A stretch of 64,000 nt of DNA from Verrucomicrobiia bacterium (GTDB taxonomy: Bacteria > Verrucomicrobiota > Verrucomicrobiia > Limisphaerales > JADLHS01). Positions 33,588 through 42,240 of this stretch are shown piece after piece. The position numbers and the translations under genes are program-made. The notes below the pieces were generated by a model that saw only the letters and a program-made list of their open reading frames with translations, was not told where the DNA came from and did not search any database. Location of the stretch: the NCBI GenBank assembly GCA_011525685.1, contig WYBW01000094.1, forward strand, positions 1 to 64,000, written 5' to 3'. Every line of letters begins with the position of its first letter. Position 1 is the stretch's first letter.

Positions 33588-33809
33588 ATGAACGCCCAGA
33601 ACGTCATCTCGCACCGAATGTTCGTTGCCGCGTTGACTCACGAAGCGAGCCAGACGCGCCCGTCGCTCGAGCAAAACACCGCCGCGCCGGCCAGCCCCGT
33701 TCGCTCTCCGGCGACGCGCGCCAACCACGCCCCGCCGCTGACCGGCGTGGTCGCCCAGCAATTGCTGCTCCTGGCCGATGGAAGCGAATGGCTGCCCGTA
33801 CGAACTTGA
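33588..33809 (+). CDS. Small protein of unknown function after ftsI
   Basis: A 73-residue frame starting four bases after the ftsI stop. Composition is Ala/Pro/Thr-rich without a transmembrane helix; the end (LTGVVAQQLLLLADGSEWLPVRT) is the most protein-like part. It occupies the place where murE usually lies but shows no ligase motifs. It may be real because of the tight spacing, or chance. Confidence 0.4.
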   Translation: MNAQNVISHRMFVAALTHEASQTRPSLEQNTAAPASPVRSPATRANHAPPLTGVVAQQLLLLADGSEWLPVRT

Positions 33810-33837
33810 GCGCGCCGCCGCGGCGCCGTAATCAGAA

Positions 33838-35259
33838 GTGTCAGCAGTGGAAGCCCGAAACTTAAATTTTATCCTGACCGCCTGCGATGGCGAACTCTGG
33901 CAAGGTTCGCCCGCCACCAACGTCACCGGCGTCAGCACCGATTCACGCCAGGCGCGCCCCGGCGAACTCTTCGTCGCCATCCCGGGCGAACGATTTGACG
34001 GGCACCATTTCCTCGAGGCCGCAGCCAGCCGCGGTGTGGCCGCAGTGCTCCTCGAGCGCGCTCGCCGGCCCGAGCGCCTGCCTCAATGCGCCGTCATCAG
34101 CGTCGTCAACACCCGTCGCGCCCTCGGCTGCCTCGCCGCTGCCTACCGCCAGCAACTTACTCCCGAAACCATCGCCGTCGCCGGCTCCAACGGCAAGACC
34201 ACAACCAAAGAACTCATCGCTGCCGTCCTTCGACAAAAGCTCGCCACGCTCTCGAGTGAGGCAAGCTTCAACAACGACATTGGCGTTCCGCTCACCCTTT
34301 TGCGACTCGATCCCAGCCATCAAGCCGCCGTCCTCGAAGCTGGCACCAACCATCCCGGCGAGCTCGCACCCCTGGTGAAAATGATCCAGCCCCGCCACGG
34401 CGTCATCACCAACATCGGCCGCGAGCACCTCGAGTTCTTCGGCGACCTTGCCGGTGTTGCTGACGAAGAAGGCTGGCTGGCGGAATTGCTGCCCTCTGAC
34501 GGACGACTCTTTCTCAATGGCGACGACTCTTGGTCCGATCAATTGGCGCGAAGAGCGCGCGCCACAGTCGTGAGAGTTGGTTTTCAACCTGGCAACGACT
34601 GGCGTGTCCGCCGCGTGCGCCTCGACAAACAAGGCGCTACTTTCTCGGTGAACGCACCCCGCGTGGCTTACGATGGCGATTACCGTATCAACCTCCTCGG
34701 CCGACACCAGGTCGCCAACGCCCTTTTCGCCCTCGCGCTCGGTGCGGAACTCGGTTTGGACCGCGCCCAAATTCAACGCGGCCTGGCCGAGTGTCAGCCC
34801 GCCAAAATGCGACTCCAACTCTGGGAGATCGGCGGCGTCCGCATCCTCGACGACACCTACAACGCCAACGCCGACTCCATGATCGCCGCCTTGCGCGTCC
34901 TCAAAGCTCTCCCCTGCAAAGGCCGCCGCGTTGCGGTCCTTGGCGACATGGCCGAACTGGGCGACCACAGCGAAGCCGCCCACGCCGAAGTGGGCCGGCA
35001 CGCCGCCGAATTGGGCATTGGCCAGCTCTTCGCCGTGGGCCAGCACGCCGCCACCCTCGCCCGCGGCGCGCGCGAGGCGGGTCTGGCGCGCGTCATCGAA
35101 ATGGCGGACGTGGAAACCGCCGCCGCTGCCGTCAAGACCTTCGCCAAACCGGGCGATTTGATCCTGTTGAAAGCTTCGCGCGCCACGCGTCTCGAGCGCA
35201 TCGGCACCGTGTTGCGCGGCAATGGAAATGGAAAACAACTTGAATGTTCTACTACCTGA
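33838..35259 (+). CDS. murF: UDP-MurNAc-tripeptide D-Ala-D-Ala ligase MurF
   Basis: Mur ligase of 473 residues starting at GTG. It adds D-Ala-D-Ala to UDP-MurNAc-tripeptide in the cytosol. N-terminal domain with VSTDSRQARPGELFVAI; ATP-binding loop AGSNGKTTTKELI; EASFNNDIGVPLTLL; the central-domain EAGTNHPGEL and NIGREHLEFFG; and C-terminal ILDDTYNANADSMIAAL. The D-Ala-D-Ala signature NNxxGxP (NNDIGVP) marks MurF rather than MurE. The end overlaps mraY by 16 bases. Confidence 0.95.
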   Translation: MSAVEARNLNFILTACDGELWQGSPATNVTGVSTDSRQARPGELFVAIPGERFDGHHFLEAAASRGVAAVLLERARRPERLPQCAVISVVNTRRALGCLAAAYRQQLTPETIAVAGSNGKTTTKELIAAVLRQKLATLSSEASFNNDIGVPLTLLRLDPSHQAAVLEAGTNHPGELAPLVKMIQPRHGVITNIGREHLEFFGDLAGVADEEGWLAELLPSDGRLFLNGDDSWSDQLARRARATVVRVGFQPGNDWRVRRVRLDKQGATFSVNAPRVAYDGDYRINLLGRHQVANALFALALGAELGLDRAQIQRGLAECQPAKMRLQLWEIGGVRILDDTYNANADSMIAALRVLKALPCKGRRVAVLGDMAELGDHSEAAHAEVGRHAAELGIGQLFAVGQHAATLARGAREAGLARVIEMADVETAAAAVKTFAKPGDLILLKASRATRLERIGTVLRGNGNGKQLECSTT

Positions 35260-36443
35260 GTCATGCACTGCTCGAGTGGTCGGAAGGCACTGGTTGGGCC
35301 GAGTACCTCTCGCCCCTGCGCCTGTTCCGCTACATCACCGTGCGCAGCGCCGGCGCCGCCCTTACCGCCCTGGCCCTCTCCTGGTGGCTCGGTCCAAAAG
35401 TCATTGGCTGGCTCAAGCTGCTCAAGTTTGGCCAGGTTTACGCCGACAAAGCCGAGCTGGCCGGCGGTCTGGCCGCGCGTGTCTTGAGCAAAAAGGGCAC
35501 TCCCACCATGGGCGGCCTGCTCATCATCGCCGCCCTCAACCTTTCCACCCTGCTCTGGGCGCAGTGGAACACTCTCATTCAGCTTACGTTGCTGGCCGTT
35601 CTGGTCCTCACCGCGCTCGGGTTTTACGACGATTACGCCAAGGTGGTCCAGCAGTCCGGCGGCGGGACCAAGCCGCACGTCAAACTCTGGGTCCAGTTCG
35701 CCCTGGCCGCGTTCGTCGCGGTTTATCTCTGGCGCTTGCCGGTCTTGAGTTTCCTCCGGGGCGGGCCGCCCTTGCCCGCCCCCGGCGAGCCGCCCCTGGT
35801 TTCCAATCTCATCTCCGTGCTCATGTTACCTTTCTACAAACAGCCCGTCCTGGCCGGCGCGCTGGTCGGCCTGGTGCTCACGGTCCTGGCCATCGTGGGC
35901 ATGTCCAATGCCGTCAACCTGGCCGATGGCTTGGACGGCCTGGCCATCGGGTTGACGGTGATTGTGGCGTTCGTGTTTCTGGTGTTTTCGTATCTGGCCG
36001 GCAATGTCAAGGCGGCGGAGTATCTCCAGATCCCGTTCGTGCCCGGCGCGGGCGAGTTGACGGTGTTTTGCGCCGCGCTCATCGGCGCGGGCCTGGGTTT
36101 TCTCTGGTTCAATTGTCATCCGGCCCAGGTGTTCATGGGCGATACGGGGTCGCTGGCCTTGGGCGGCGCGCTGGCCCTGGTGGCGGTGTTGATTCATCAG
36201 CCGTTGGTCCTGGTGTTGGCCGGCGGGGTGTTCGTGCTGGAGGCGGCTTCGGTGCTGCTGCAGCGCGGTTGGTTTCGTTTCACCAAGCGCCGCTCGGGCA
36301 CGGGTCGGCGGCTTTTGCTCATGGCGCCGTTGCATCATCATTTCGAGAAGTTGGGTTGGTACGAGTCGCAGGTGGTGATGCGGTTTTATATTCTCGGGGT
36401 GTTGTTCGCCGTGCTGGCGCTGGCGACGTTGAAGATTCGATGA
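35244..36443 (+). CDS. mraY: Phospho-MurNAc-pentapeptide translocase MraY
   Basis: Integral membrane enzyme of 399 residues with about ten helices. It transfers phospho-MurNAc-pentapeptide to undecaprenyl phosphate, making lipid I. Motifs: KKGTPTMGGLLI, ALGFYDDYAKV (catalytic aspartates), SNAVNLADGLDGLAIG, NCHPAQVFMGDTGSLALGG and PLHHHFEKLG. The start overlaps murF. Composition becomes markedly G-rich in its last third. Confidence 0.97.
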   Translation: MFYYLSHALLEWSEGTGWAEYLSPLRLFRYITVRSAGAALTALALSWWLGPKVIGWLKLLKFGQVYADKAELAGGLAARVLSKKGTPTMGGLLIIAALNLSTLLWAQWNTLIQLTLLAVLVLTALGFYDDYAKVVQQSGGGTKPHVKLWVQFALAAFVAVYLWRLPVLSFLRGGPPLPAPGEPPLVSNLISVLMLPFYKQPVLAGALVGLVLTVLAIVGMSNAVNLADGLDGLAIGLTVIVAFVFLVFSYLAGNVKAAEYLQIPFVPGAGELTVFCAALIGAGLGFLWFNCHPAQVFMGDTGSLALGGALALVAVLIHQPLVLVLAGGVFVLEAASVLLQRGWFRFTKRRSGTGRRLLLMAPLHHHFEKLGWYESQVVMRFYILGVLFAVLALATLKIR

Positions 36444-36926
36444 GTTTTCCTCTTTGCATGGTGGGCGCGGGGTGGTGGCCCGCTGCGGCTCGTGGTGAAT
36501 GGGGGCGCTGCGGGTCACAGACCCGCGGTCCAAGGGTGGGTGGGGTGCTTGCTGGTGCGGGCTCGGCTGCCGTTGGTGCGGGCAGCGCGGGCTCGGCTGC
36601 CGTTGGTGCGGGCGATCGTGGTTCGTTGTTTTTTACTGCTTGCGTGGTGGGCGCGGGGTGGTTAACTGGTGGCGGCCGTTGGGTTTTGGTCCGCTGTTTT
36701 TTCGTTTCGATCCAGCTCGTCTTTGTCTTGGCGGGTCGGCGCTTGGTGGCGGGTGGAAATCAACGGGTTGGGGTGCGAGGGGCGGCGACCCCTACCGGGA
36801 CGGTGGGTGTGTGGGTGTGTGGGTTTGTGGGTGTGTGGGTGACGGCGTTGTGTGAGGCGGGCGCTGGGTCACTGGTTTTAACTTTGCCTCTTGGTAATGG
36901 GCGCGGGTTCGCGCCAACTGAAACTT
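36444..36926. other. G-rich, repeat-bearing spacer at the murD position
   Basis: 483 bases with no recognisable gene; murD would normally lie here. It contains TGCrTGGTGGGCGCGGGGTG twice (near 36456 and 36648), a tandem 30-base repeat at 36557-36616, a GCGGGTCACAGACCCGC hairpin near 36509 and GTGTGGGT repeats at 36802-36840. Open frames are low-complexity Gly/Trp/Val. Confidence 0.6.
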
Positions 36927-37607
36927 ATGAATAGTCCAAGTCCTCTCGTTCCTCAGGGCTCGTTTCTCGAGCAGAAGTCTTCGGGTCGGTCGCGCGTGAA
37001 GGTGGCGTTTTTCGTCGTGGTGGGCGTGCATGTGGTGGCGATCTTGGCGGCGTTGTTGGCGCAGGGTTGTCGCCGCGAGGAGGCGCCGCCGCCGGAGCTG
37101 GGTCAACCCACGCCGCCGGTGTTGTCGGAGCAGTTGTTGCCGGTGGAGTCGAATCCGCCGCCGGTGGTGGTGGAGTCGCCGCCGGTGTTGCCGCCGCCGG
37201 AGCCCACGTCGCCGCCGCCGCCGCCGGTGGCGTCGGATTATACGATTGCGCGCGGGGATACGTTTTCGACGATTGCGCGGAAGTTCGGGGTCTCGGTGAA
37301 GGCGATTCAGGAGGCGAATCCGGGGGTGGATCCGTTGCGGTTGCAGATCGGGGATAAGATCAAGATTCCGCCGCCGGCGGTGGCGCCGACGGGTTCGCCG
37401 CCGGGGGGGTCGGGGGTGGCGCCGAGTGGTGAGCAGGTTTACACGGTGAAGTCGGGGGATAATTTGACGAGGATCGCGGAGCAGTTCGGGACGACGGTGC
37501 CGGCGTTGCGGTCGGCGAATAGTCTGACGAGTGACCGCATCAAGGTGGGGCAGAAGTTGAAGATTCCGGTGAAGGCGGCGGCGCCGGCGGGCGGGTCGCC
37601 GCCTTGA
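36927..37607 (+). CDS. Membrane-anchored protein with two LysM domains
   Basis: Protein of 226 residues: a cytosolic basic start, one transmembrane helix (about 25-47, ending LLAQGC), a proline-rich linker (51-104), then LysM domains at about 105-148 and 172-214 with YTIARGDTFSTIARKFGVS and YTVKSGDNLTRIAEQFGTT. LysM binds GlcNAc in peptidoglycan. Its place between mraY and ftsW suggests a septal wall-binding role. LAQGC could alternatively be read as a lipobox. It ends 83 bases before ftsW. Confidence 0.85.
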   Translation: MNSPSPLVPQGSFLEQKSSGRSRVKVAFFVVVGVHVVAILAALLAQGCRREEAPPPELGQPTPPVLSEQLLPVESNPPPVVVESPPVLPPPEPTSPPPPPVASDYTIARGDTFSTIARKFGVSVKAIQEANPGVDPLRLQIGDKIKIPPPAVAPTGSPPGGSGVAPSGEQVYTVKSGDNLTRIAEQFGTTVPALRSANSLTSDRIKVGQKLKIPVKAAAPAGGSPP

Positions 37608-37690
37608 GGGGCGGGCGGGGGGTTGTCCGCGGGCGGGCGGTGATGCTGCGTGTGTGTGTTTGGCGGCGGGTGGATTGGTTGGTTGGCGAA

Positions 37691-38815
37691 ATGAAATTCA
37701 CGGTCACGACTCTGGCGTTTTGCGTGGCGGCTTTGTTGTCGCTGGGCATGGTGATGCTTTATAGCGCGAGCATGACGCAGGTGGGGGCGAAGTATCTGGT
37801 GTCGCAGTTGGTGTGGTGCGGGCTGGGGCTGGCGGGGTGCGTGGCGGCGGCGCGGAGTGATTACCGGTGGCTGGGGCGGGTGGCGGTGCCGGTGTACGGG
37901 GCGGCGGTGGTGTTGCTGGTGCTGGTGCTGGTGATGGGGGTGAAGGTGAACGGAGCGCGGCGGTGGCTGGAGTTGGGGGTGCGGTTTCAGCCGTCGGAGT
38001 TTGCGAAGCTGGCGGTGATTGTGTTGCTGGCCTGGTACGGGGCGCGGCACGCGCGGGTGATGCACACGTTCTGGCGCGGCGTGATCGTGCCGGGACTGGC
38101 GGCGGCCGTGGTGATGGGGTTGATCTTCCTGGAGCCGGACGTGGGCACGACCATCCTGCTTGGGGCGGTGACGTGCATCATGCTGTTGATCGCGGGCATC
38201 CGCTGGCGATACTTGTTGCCCCCGGCGCTCATCGCCGCGGCCGCCATCGGATTGTTCATTTATCACAACCCGACCCGGTCGGATCGCATCTACTCGTGGT
38301 TGCATCTCGAAGAAACCCGCAAAGGCACTGGCCTTCAGGTTTATGAAGCGATCCTGGCTTTCGGGTCGGGCGGCGTGGACGGTCTGGGCTTGGGCAACAG
38401 CCGGCAGAAACGCGGTTTCATTCCCTATCACCACACGGACTTCATCATGCCGGTGGTCGGCGAAGAACTGGGCGTGGTTGCCAGTCTCGGCGTGGTGGCG
38501 GGATTTGTGCTCATCGTGTTCTGCGGAGTGCGAATCGCCATGCGCGCCCGGGATGATTTCGGGACCTTGTTGGCGGCGGGGATTTCCTTCCTGATCGGCT
38601 TGCAGGCCTTTGTCAACATGGCGGTGGTGACCAATGTGCTGCCCAACAAAGGTCTTCCCTTGCCGTTCATCAGTCGCGGCGGCTCGAACCTGCTGGTCAT
38701 GCTCGTGTGCGTGGGATTGCTGTTCAGCATCGCCCGGCAGGCGCGCGCACCGGAAGCCCGGTCGGCCAATCCGTTTGCCCGTTCGGATGAATTGCCTTCA
38801 CCGCAGCCGACATGA
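37691..38815 (+). CDS. ftsW: Septal peptidoglycan polymerase FtsW
   Basis: SEDS-family glycosyltransferase of 374 residues with about ten transmembrane helices; it polymerises lipid II with FtsI. Diagnostic stretches: NGARRWLELGVRFQPSEFAK, FLEPDVGTTILL, AFGSGGVDGLGLGNSRQK, HHTDFIMPVVGEELG and VLPNKGLPLPFISRGGSNL. The ATG at 37691 gives the usual N-terminal helix; an upstream frame is an Arg/Val-rich artefact of G-rich DNA. The end overlaps murG by ATGA. Confidence 0.95.
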   Translation: MKFTVTTLAFCVAALLSLGMVMLYSASMTQVGAKYLVSQLVWCGLGLAGCVAAARSDYRWLGRVAVPVYGAAVVLLVLVLVMGVKVNGARRWLELGVRFQPSEFAKLAVIVLLAWYGARHARVMHTFWRGVIVPGLAAAVVMGLIFLEPDVGTTILLGAVTCIMLLIAGIRWRYLLPPALIAAAAIGLFIYHNPTRSDRIYSWLHLEETRKGTGLQVYEAILAFGSGGVDGLGLGNSRQKRGFIPYHHTDFIMPVVGEELGVVASLGVVAGFVLIVFCGVRIAMRARDDFGTLLAAGISFLIGLQAFVNMAVVTNVLPNKGLPLPFISRGGSNLLVMLVCVGLLFSIARQARAPEARSANPFARSDELPSPQPT

Positions 38816-40026
38816 CACAATCACCCCGTTCATCTCCCTACATCGCGATTGCCTGCGGCGGAACGGGCGGACATCTCTTCCCGGGCCTTGCGGTGGCGGA
38901 CCAACTGAACCAGCGACAATGCAAGGTGGCTCTGCTTGTGTCGCCGAAGGGAGTGGATCAACGCGCTGTGCAGTCCGCGCGTGGCATGGAGATCGTCACC
39001 CTGCCGGCCGTCGCGTTGCAACAGGGCAGCCGGCTGGCTTTCGTGCGCGGGTGCTGGCAATCCTGGCGCGCCGCGCGCCAGGGATTTCGCGCGCATCCGC
39101 CCCAAGCGGTGGTGGCGATGGGCGGCTTCACCAGCGCGCCGCCGGTCCTGGCCGGCCGCTGCGCGGGTGCGCGGACTTTTCTGCACGAGTCCAACAGCCT
39201 CCCCGGTCGGGCCAATCGCTGGCTCGCCCGGTTTGTGGACCAGGCATTCGTCGGGTTCGCCGCGGCGGCCCCGCGATTGCGCGCGCGGCAGACCACCGTT
39301 ACGGGCACGCCGGTGCGGCCGGAGTTCCAACCGGGCGACGCCGCTGTGTGTCGCGCCAAACTCGGCCTTGATCCGGCGAGACCCGTCCTGCTGGTCACGG
39401 GTGGTAGCCAGGGGGCCGCCGGGTTGAACGATTTGATCCTGAGGGCTCTGCCGTTGCTGGCCCAACGCGCGGCCCACTGGCAATGGTTGCATCTGTCCGG
39501 CCCGGGAGATTTTGCGAAGGTGAAGCAGGCCTATGCAGAAGCTGGTGTCCCGGCTCATGTCCATCCCTTTCTGGCTGAAATGCACCTGGCGCTTGGCGCG
39601 GCCACAGCGGTGGTCAGCCGGGCCGGCGCGTCCTCCTTGGCGGAAATCGCCGCCATGCGCGCTGCGTCGTTGCTGGTGCCCTTTCCGCACGCGGCGGACA
39701 ATCACCAGTTTCACAACGCGCGTGCCTTCGTGGAATCGGGCGCGGCAATGTTGCTTGAACAGGCGGATGGCACTCCGGAAAAGGTGGCCGACCTGCTGGT
39801 GCAACTGGTCGAGGACCAGACCACGCGGGAAGCAATGCGAAGCGCCCTCGGTCAGTGGCACTCGCCCAAGGCGGCGGAGCAAATCGCCGAAGCAATTTTG
39901 CGAGCCGTGGCCCGTGCTGCCGCTCACCCTCAGACTACGGCCGGTGTTTCACGGAAAGCCGCCGGGCCGGAAGCGACACGCCCCGTTGATCCTCGTGCCC
40001 GGGTGGCAGAACCCGAAGCCGTATGA
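38812..40026 (+). CDS. murG: Lipid II-forming GlcNAc transferase MurG
   Basis: GT28 enzyme of 404 residues adding GlcNAc to lipid I on the inner membrane face. Motifs: ACGGTGGHLFPGLAVADQL, MGGFTSAPPVLAG, HESNSLPGRANR, VTGGSQGAAGLND and SRAGASSLAEIAAM with PHAADNHQFHNA. The last about 35 residues (after AILRAVARAA) are a Pro/Ala/Arg-rich tail not typical of MurG. The stop overlaps the murB ATG. The murC gene that usually lies next is absent. Confidence 0.95.
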   Translation: MTQSPRSSPYIAIACGGTGGHLFPGLAVADQLNQRQCKVALLVSPKGVDQRAVQSARGMEIVTLPAVALQQGSRLAFVRGCWQSWRAARQGFRAHPPQAVVAMGGFTSAPPVLAGRCAGARTFLHESNSLPGRANRWLARFVDQAFVGFAAAAPRLRARQTTVTGTPVRPEFQPGDAAVCRAKLGLDPARPVLLVTGGSQGAAGLNDLILRALPLLAQRAAHWQWLHLSGPGDFAKVKQAYAEAGVPAHVHPFLAEMHLALGAATAVVSRAGASSLAEIAAMRAASLLVPFPHAADNHQFHNARAFVESGAAMLLEQADGTPEKVADLLVQLVEDQTTREAMRSALGQWHSPKAAEQIAEAILRAVARAAAHPQTTAGVSRKAAGPEATRPVDPRARVAEPEAV

Positions 40027-41090
40027 TGTCCGAGCTGTCCATTCTGAATGAGCCGGGACGCGTCGAGGAACACTTCGCCGACGATCTGGCGCGGCAACTC
40101 TCGCCGGAGGCGGTGGTGCGCCGGCACGAACCGCTGGACCGCCGGACGACCTTGCGGGTGGGCGGACCGGCGGACCTGTTCGTCGTCCCGGCAAACGAGT
40201 CAGACCTCGCCTCCACACTCGCGTTCTGTCGCGAACGAGCCTTGCAGTTTTTTGTGTTGGGGCGCGGTTCGAACCTGCTGGTGCGCGACGGCGGATTTCG
40301 CGGCGTCGTCATTTCTCTGGCCCACCCGCATTTCAGCCGCATCACCGTCGAGCCCCGTGGAGTAACACCTGGGACTTGCGCTGCGGACCTGCCCTCTGGA
40401 GCAACGTCGCCCTTGGGCGTTCCGGACGATCCCGTCTCTACTCCACAGGGGCGATTGCGTTGCGGGGCCGGAGCCAAACTCAAACAGGTGGCCATCGAGG
40501 CCCGCCGCCACGGCCTCAGCGGTGTCGAGTTTCTTGAAGGCATCCCCGGCAGCGTCGGCGGCGCCCTCCGCATGAACGCCGGCGCCATGGGCTCCTGGAC
40601 TTTCAACGTCGTCGAATCCGTGCGCGTCATGGATCGCGATGGGCGCGTCTCGGTGTTGCCGGCCGGCGACATTTCAGTCGAGTACCGGCATTGTCCGTTG
40701 TTCAAGTCGCACCTGGCTTTGGAAGCTGTGTTTCGTTGCCGGCCCGCGCCGCGCGACGAAATCGAGCAGCGCATGAACACTTTCAGTCAGAAGCGGTGGG
40801 CGTCGCAGCCCGCTGCGCCCAGCGCCGGTTGTCTGTTCAAGAATCCGCCCTCCATTCCTGCCGGCAAACTCATTGATGAGCTGGGCCTCAAGGGCATGCG
40901 CATCGGCGGCGCGGTCGTCTCCGCCGAGCACGGCAATTTCATCGTCAACACCGGCTCGGCCACCGCGCGGGATGTGCTGGAGTTGATTGCCATCATTCAG
41001 GCCCGCGCCCGCGATGAACGCGGTGTGGTGCTGGAGACTGAAGTGGAAATCATCGGTGAATCGGAAACACTCCAACTGGGCGGGATGTAG
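40023..41090 (+). CDS. murB: UDP-N-acetylenolpyruvoylglucosamine reductase MurB
   Basis: FAD enzyme of 355 residues reducing UDP-GlcNAc-enolpyruvate to UDP-MurNAc. Motifs: TTLRVGGPADLFV, VLGRGSNLLV, EFLEGIPGSVGGALRMNAGA and SAGCLFKNP. The last has cysteine where E. coli has the catalytic serine, a replacement that I recall from other MurB enzymes. About 32 residues (111-143) between RITVE and RLRCGAG are extra and encoded by a palindromic element. The TAG stop is in the border of the family B repeat at 41087. Confidence 0.94.
   Translation: MMSELSILNEPGRVEEHFADDLARQLSPEAVVRRHEPLDRRTTLRVGGPADLFVVPANESDLASTLAFCRERALQFFVLGRGSNLLVRDGGFRGVVISLAHPHFSRITVEPRGVTPGTCAADLPSGATSPLGVPDDPVSTPQGRLRCGAGAKLKQVAIEARRHGLSGVEFLEGIPGSVGGALRMNAGAMGSWTFNVVESVRVMDRDGRVSVLPAGDISVEYRHCPLFKSHLALEAVFRCRPAPRDEIEQRMNTFSQKRWASQPAAPSAGCLFKNPPSIPAGKLIDELGLKGMRIGGAVVSAEHGNFIVNTGSATARDVLELIAIIQARARDERGVVLETEVEIIGESETLQLGGM
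40353..40450. repeat. Palindromic element inserted in frame in murB
   Basis: About 98 bases bounded by CCCCGTGGAGTA and TACTCCACAGGGG, which are inverted copies apart from one base. The ends match those of the rsmH element. The insert keeps the frame and adds about 32 residues at a site between conserved MurB blocks. Confidence 0.8.
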
Positions 41091-41178
41091 CGCCGGTTTT
41101 CCAACCGGCTTGGTGGTTCGGGCCGACCCGTCCTCCGTAGCAGGACTGCGGAGGGTGGACTGGAAAGTCAGCGTTACG
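41087..41178. repeat. Family B element between murB and ddl
   Basis: Starts GTAGCGCCGGTTTTCCAACC, then TCCTCCGTAGCAGGACTGCGGAGG, then TGGACTGGAAAGTCAGCG and GTTACG. It fills most of the 126-base murB-ddl gap and supplies the murB stop codon. It is the most complete copy of the family. Confidence 0.82.
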
Positions 41179-41216
41179 TGGGCCGGGTGGAAAGCGGGCG
41201 TTAGCAGTGTGTTGGT

Positions 41217-42170
41217 ATGGATGACAAATTGAAGATCACGGTCATGCTGGGTGGACCTGGCGCCGAACGCGAGGTGTCCTTGCGTTCGGGCGCGGCCGTC
41301 GCTGCGGCCTTGCGTTCATGCGGTCACTCGGTTTTCGAGTTGGACCCCAGGCCGCGCGCCTGGCGATTACCGCCCGGAACAGATGTCGTTTTTCTCGCGC
41401 TGCACGGTGCTTACGGGGAGGACGGCGCGGTTCAGGCGGAGTTGGAGGACATGGGCGTGCCTTACACGGGTTGCGACGCTCAGGCCAGCCGCATCGGGTT
41501 CGACAAAGTCTTGACCAAGCAGCGTTGTCTGGCGGCGGGCGTCCCCACGGCGCGCTTTACGGTGGTCACTGCCGCAGGCTCGCCCTGGCCGCGTGGTTGG
41601 AATCCGCCGGTGGTGCTCAAGCCGGTGCGCCAGGGCTCGAGTGTGGGCCTCCAGTTCGTCGAGCGCGTGGCGGATTGGCCCGGCGCGCTGGCCGAGTCGT
41701 TGCGGCACGGTGCAGAGGTCTTGGTCGAGGAGAGAATCCAAGGCCGCGAGTGTACGGTGGGGATTCTGGACGGGGTGGCGTTGCCGCTGGTGGAGGTGCG
41801 CCCCAAGTCCGGCATCTATGATTACCGGACCAAATACACCGAGGGGGCATCGGAGTATCTGTGCCCCGCGCCGTTCGACGCGGCGACGGCGCAGCGGATT
41901 GCGCAGGCGGGTCTGGCGGCGTTCCAGGCAATCGGCGGCCGGGATTATGGCCGTGTGGACGTGATGGTGAAAGCGACTGGTGACCCGGTGGTGCTGGAGG
42001 TCAATACGTTGCCGGGGATGACGGAGACGAGTTTGTTGCCCATGGCCGCCGCCGCCGCCGGCCTCGGTTTTGCCGAGTTGTGCGAGCGGATGGTGGCGCT
42101 GGCGCTGCGGCGCAGGGTCGGGCCGTTGTCGTTGGGGCGCGCGAGTGCTTCGAGCGCGGAAGCGGCCTGA
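41217..42170 (+). CDS. ddl: D-alanine-D-alanine ligase
   Basis: ATP-grasp enzyme of 317 residues making D-Ala-D-Ala for MurF. Motifs: MLGGPGAEREVSLRSG, ALHGAYGEDGAVQAELE, PYTGCDAQASRIGFDK, KPVRQGSSVGLQFV, EERIQGRECTVGIL, and the metal-binding VLEVNTLPGMTETSLLP. ATG at 41217 just after the family B element. The C-terminal 25 residues are Ala/Arg/Ser-rich. Confidence 0.95.
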   Translation: MDDKLKITVMLGGPGAEREVSLRSGAAVAAALRSCGHSVFELDPRPRAWRLPPGTDVVFLALHGAYGEDGAVQAELEDMGVPYTGCDAQASRIGFDKVLTKQRCLAAGVPTARFTVVTAAGSPWPRGWNPPVVLKPVRQGSSVGLQFVERVADWPGALAESLRHGAEVLVEERIQGRECTVGILDGVALPLVEVRPKSGIYDYRTKYTEGASEYLCPAPFDAATAQRIAQAGLAAFQAIGGRDYGRVDVMVKATGDPVVLEVNTLPGMTETSLLPMAAAAAGLGFAELCERMVALALRRRVGPLSLGRASASSAEAA

Positions 42171-42240
42171 AGGCCTCGCGGCACGGTGTGATGGGCGGTG
42201 GGTCGCCGCCGGAGTTTGATTTACGGCGGGGCGGCGGGGA

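Noticed and set aside
36444-36926. Degenerate murD pseudogene
   Set aside because: I found no ligase motif remnants (GTNGK-type loop or others) in any frame, so absence is the better description.
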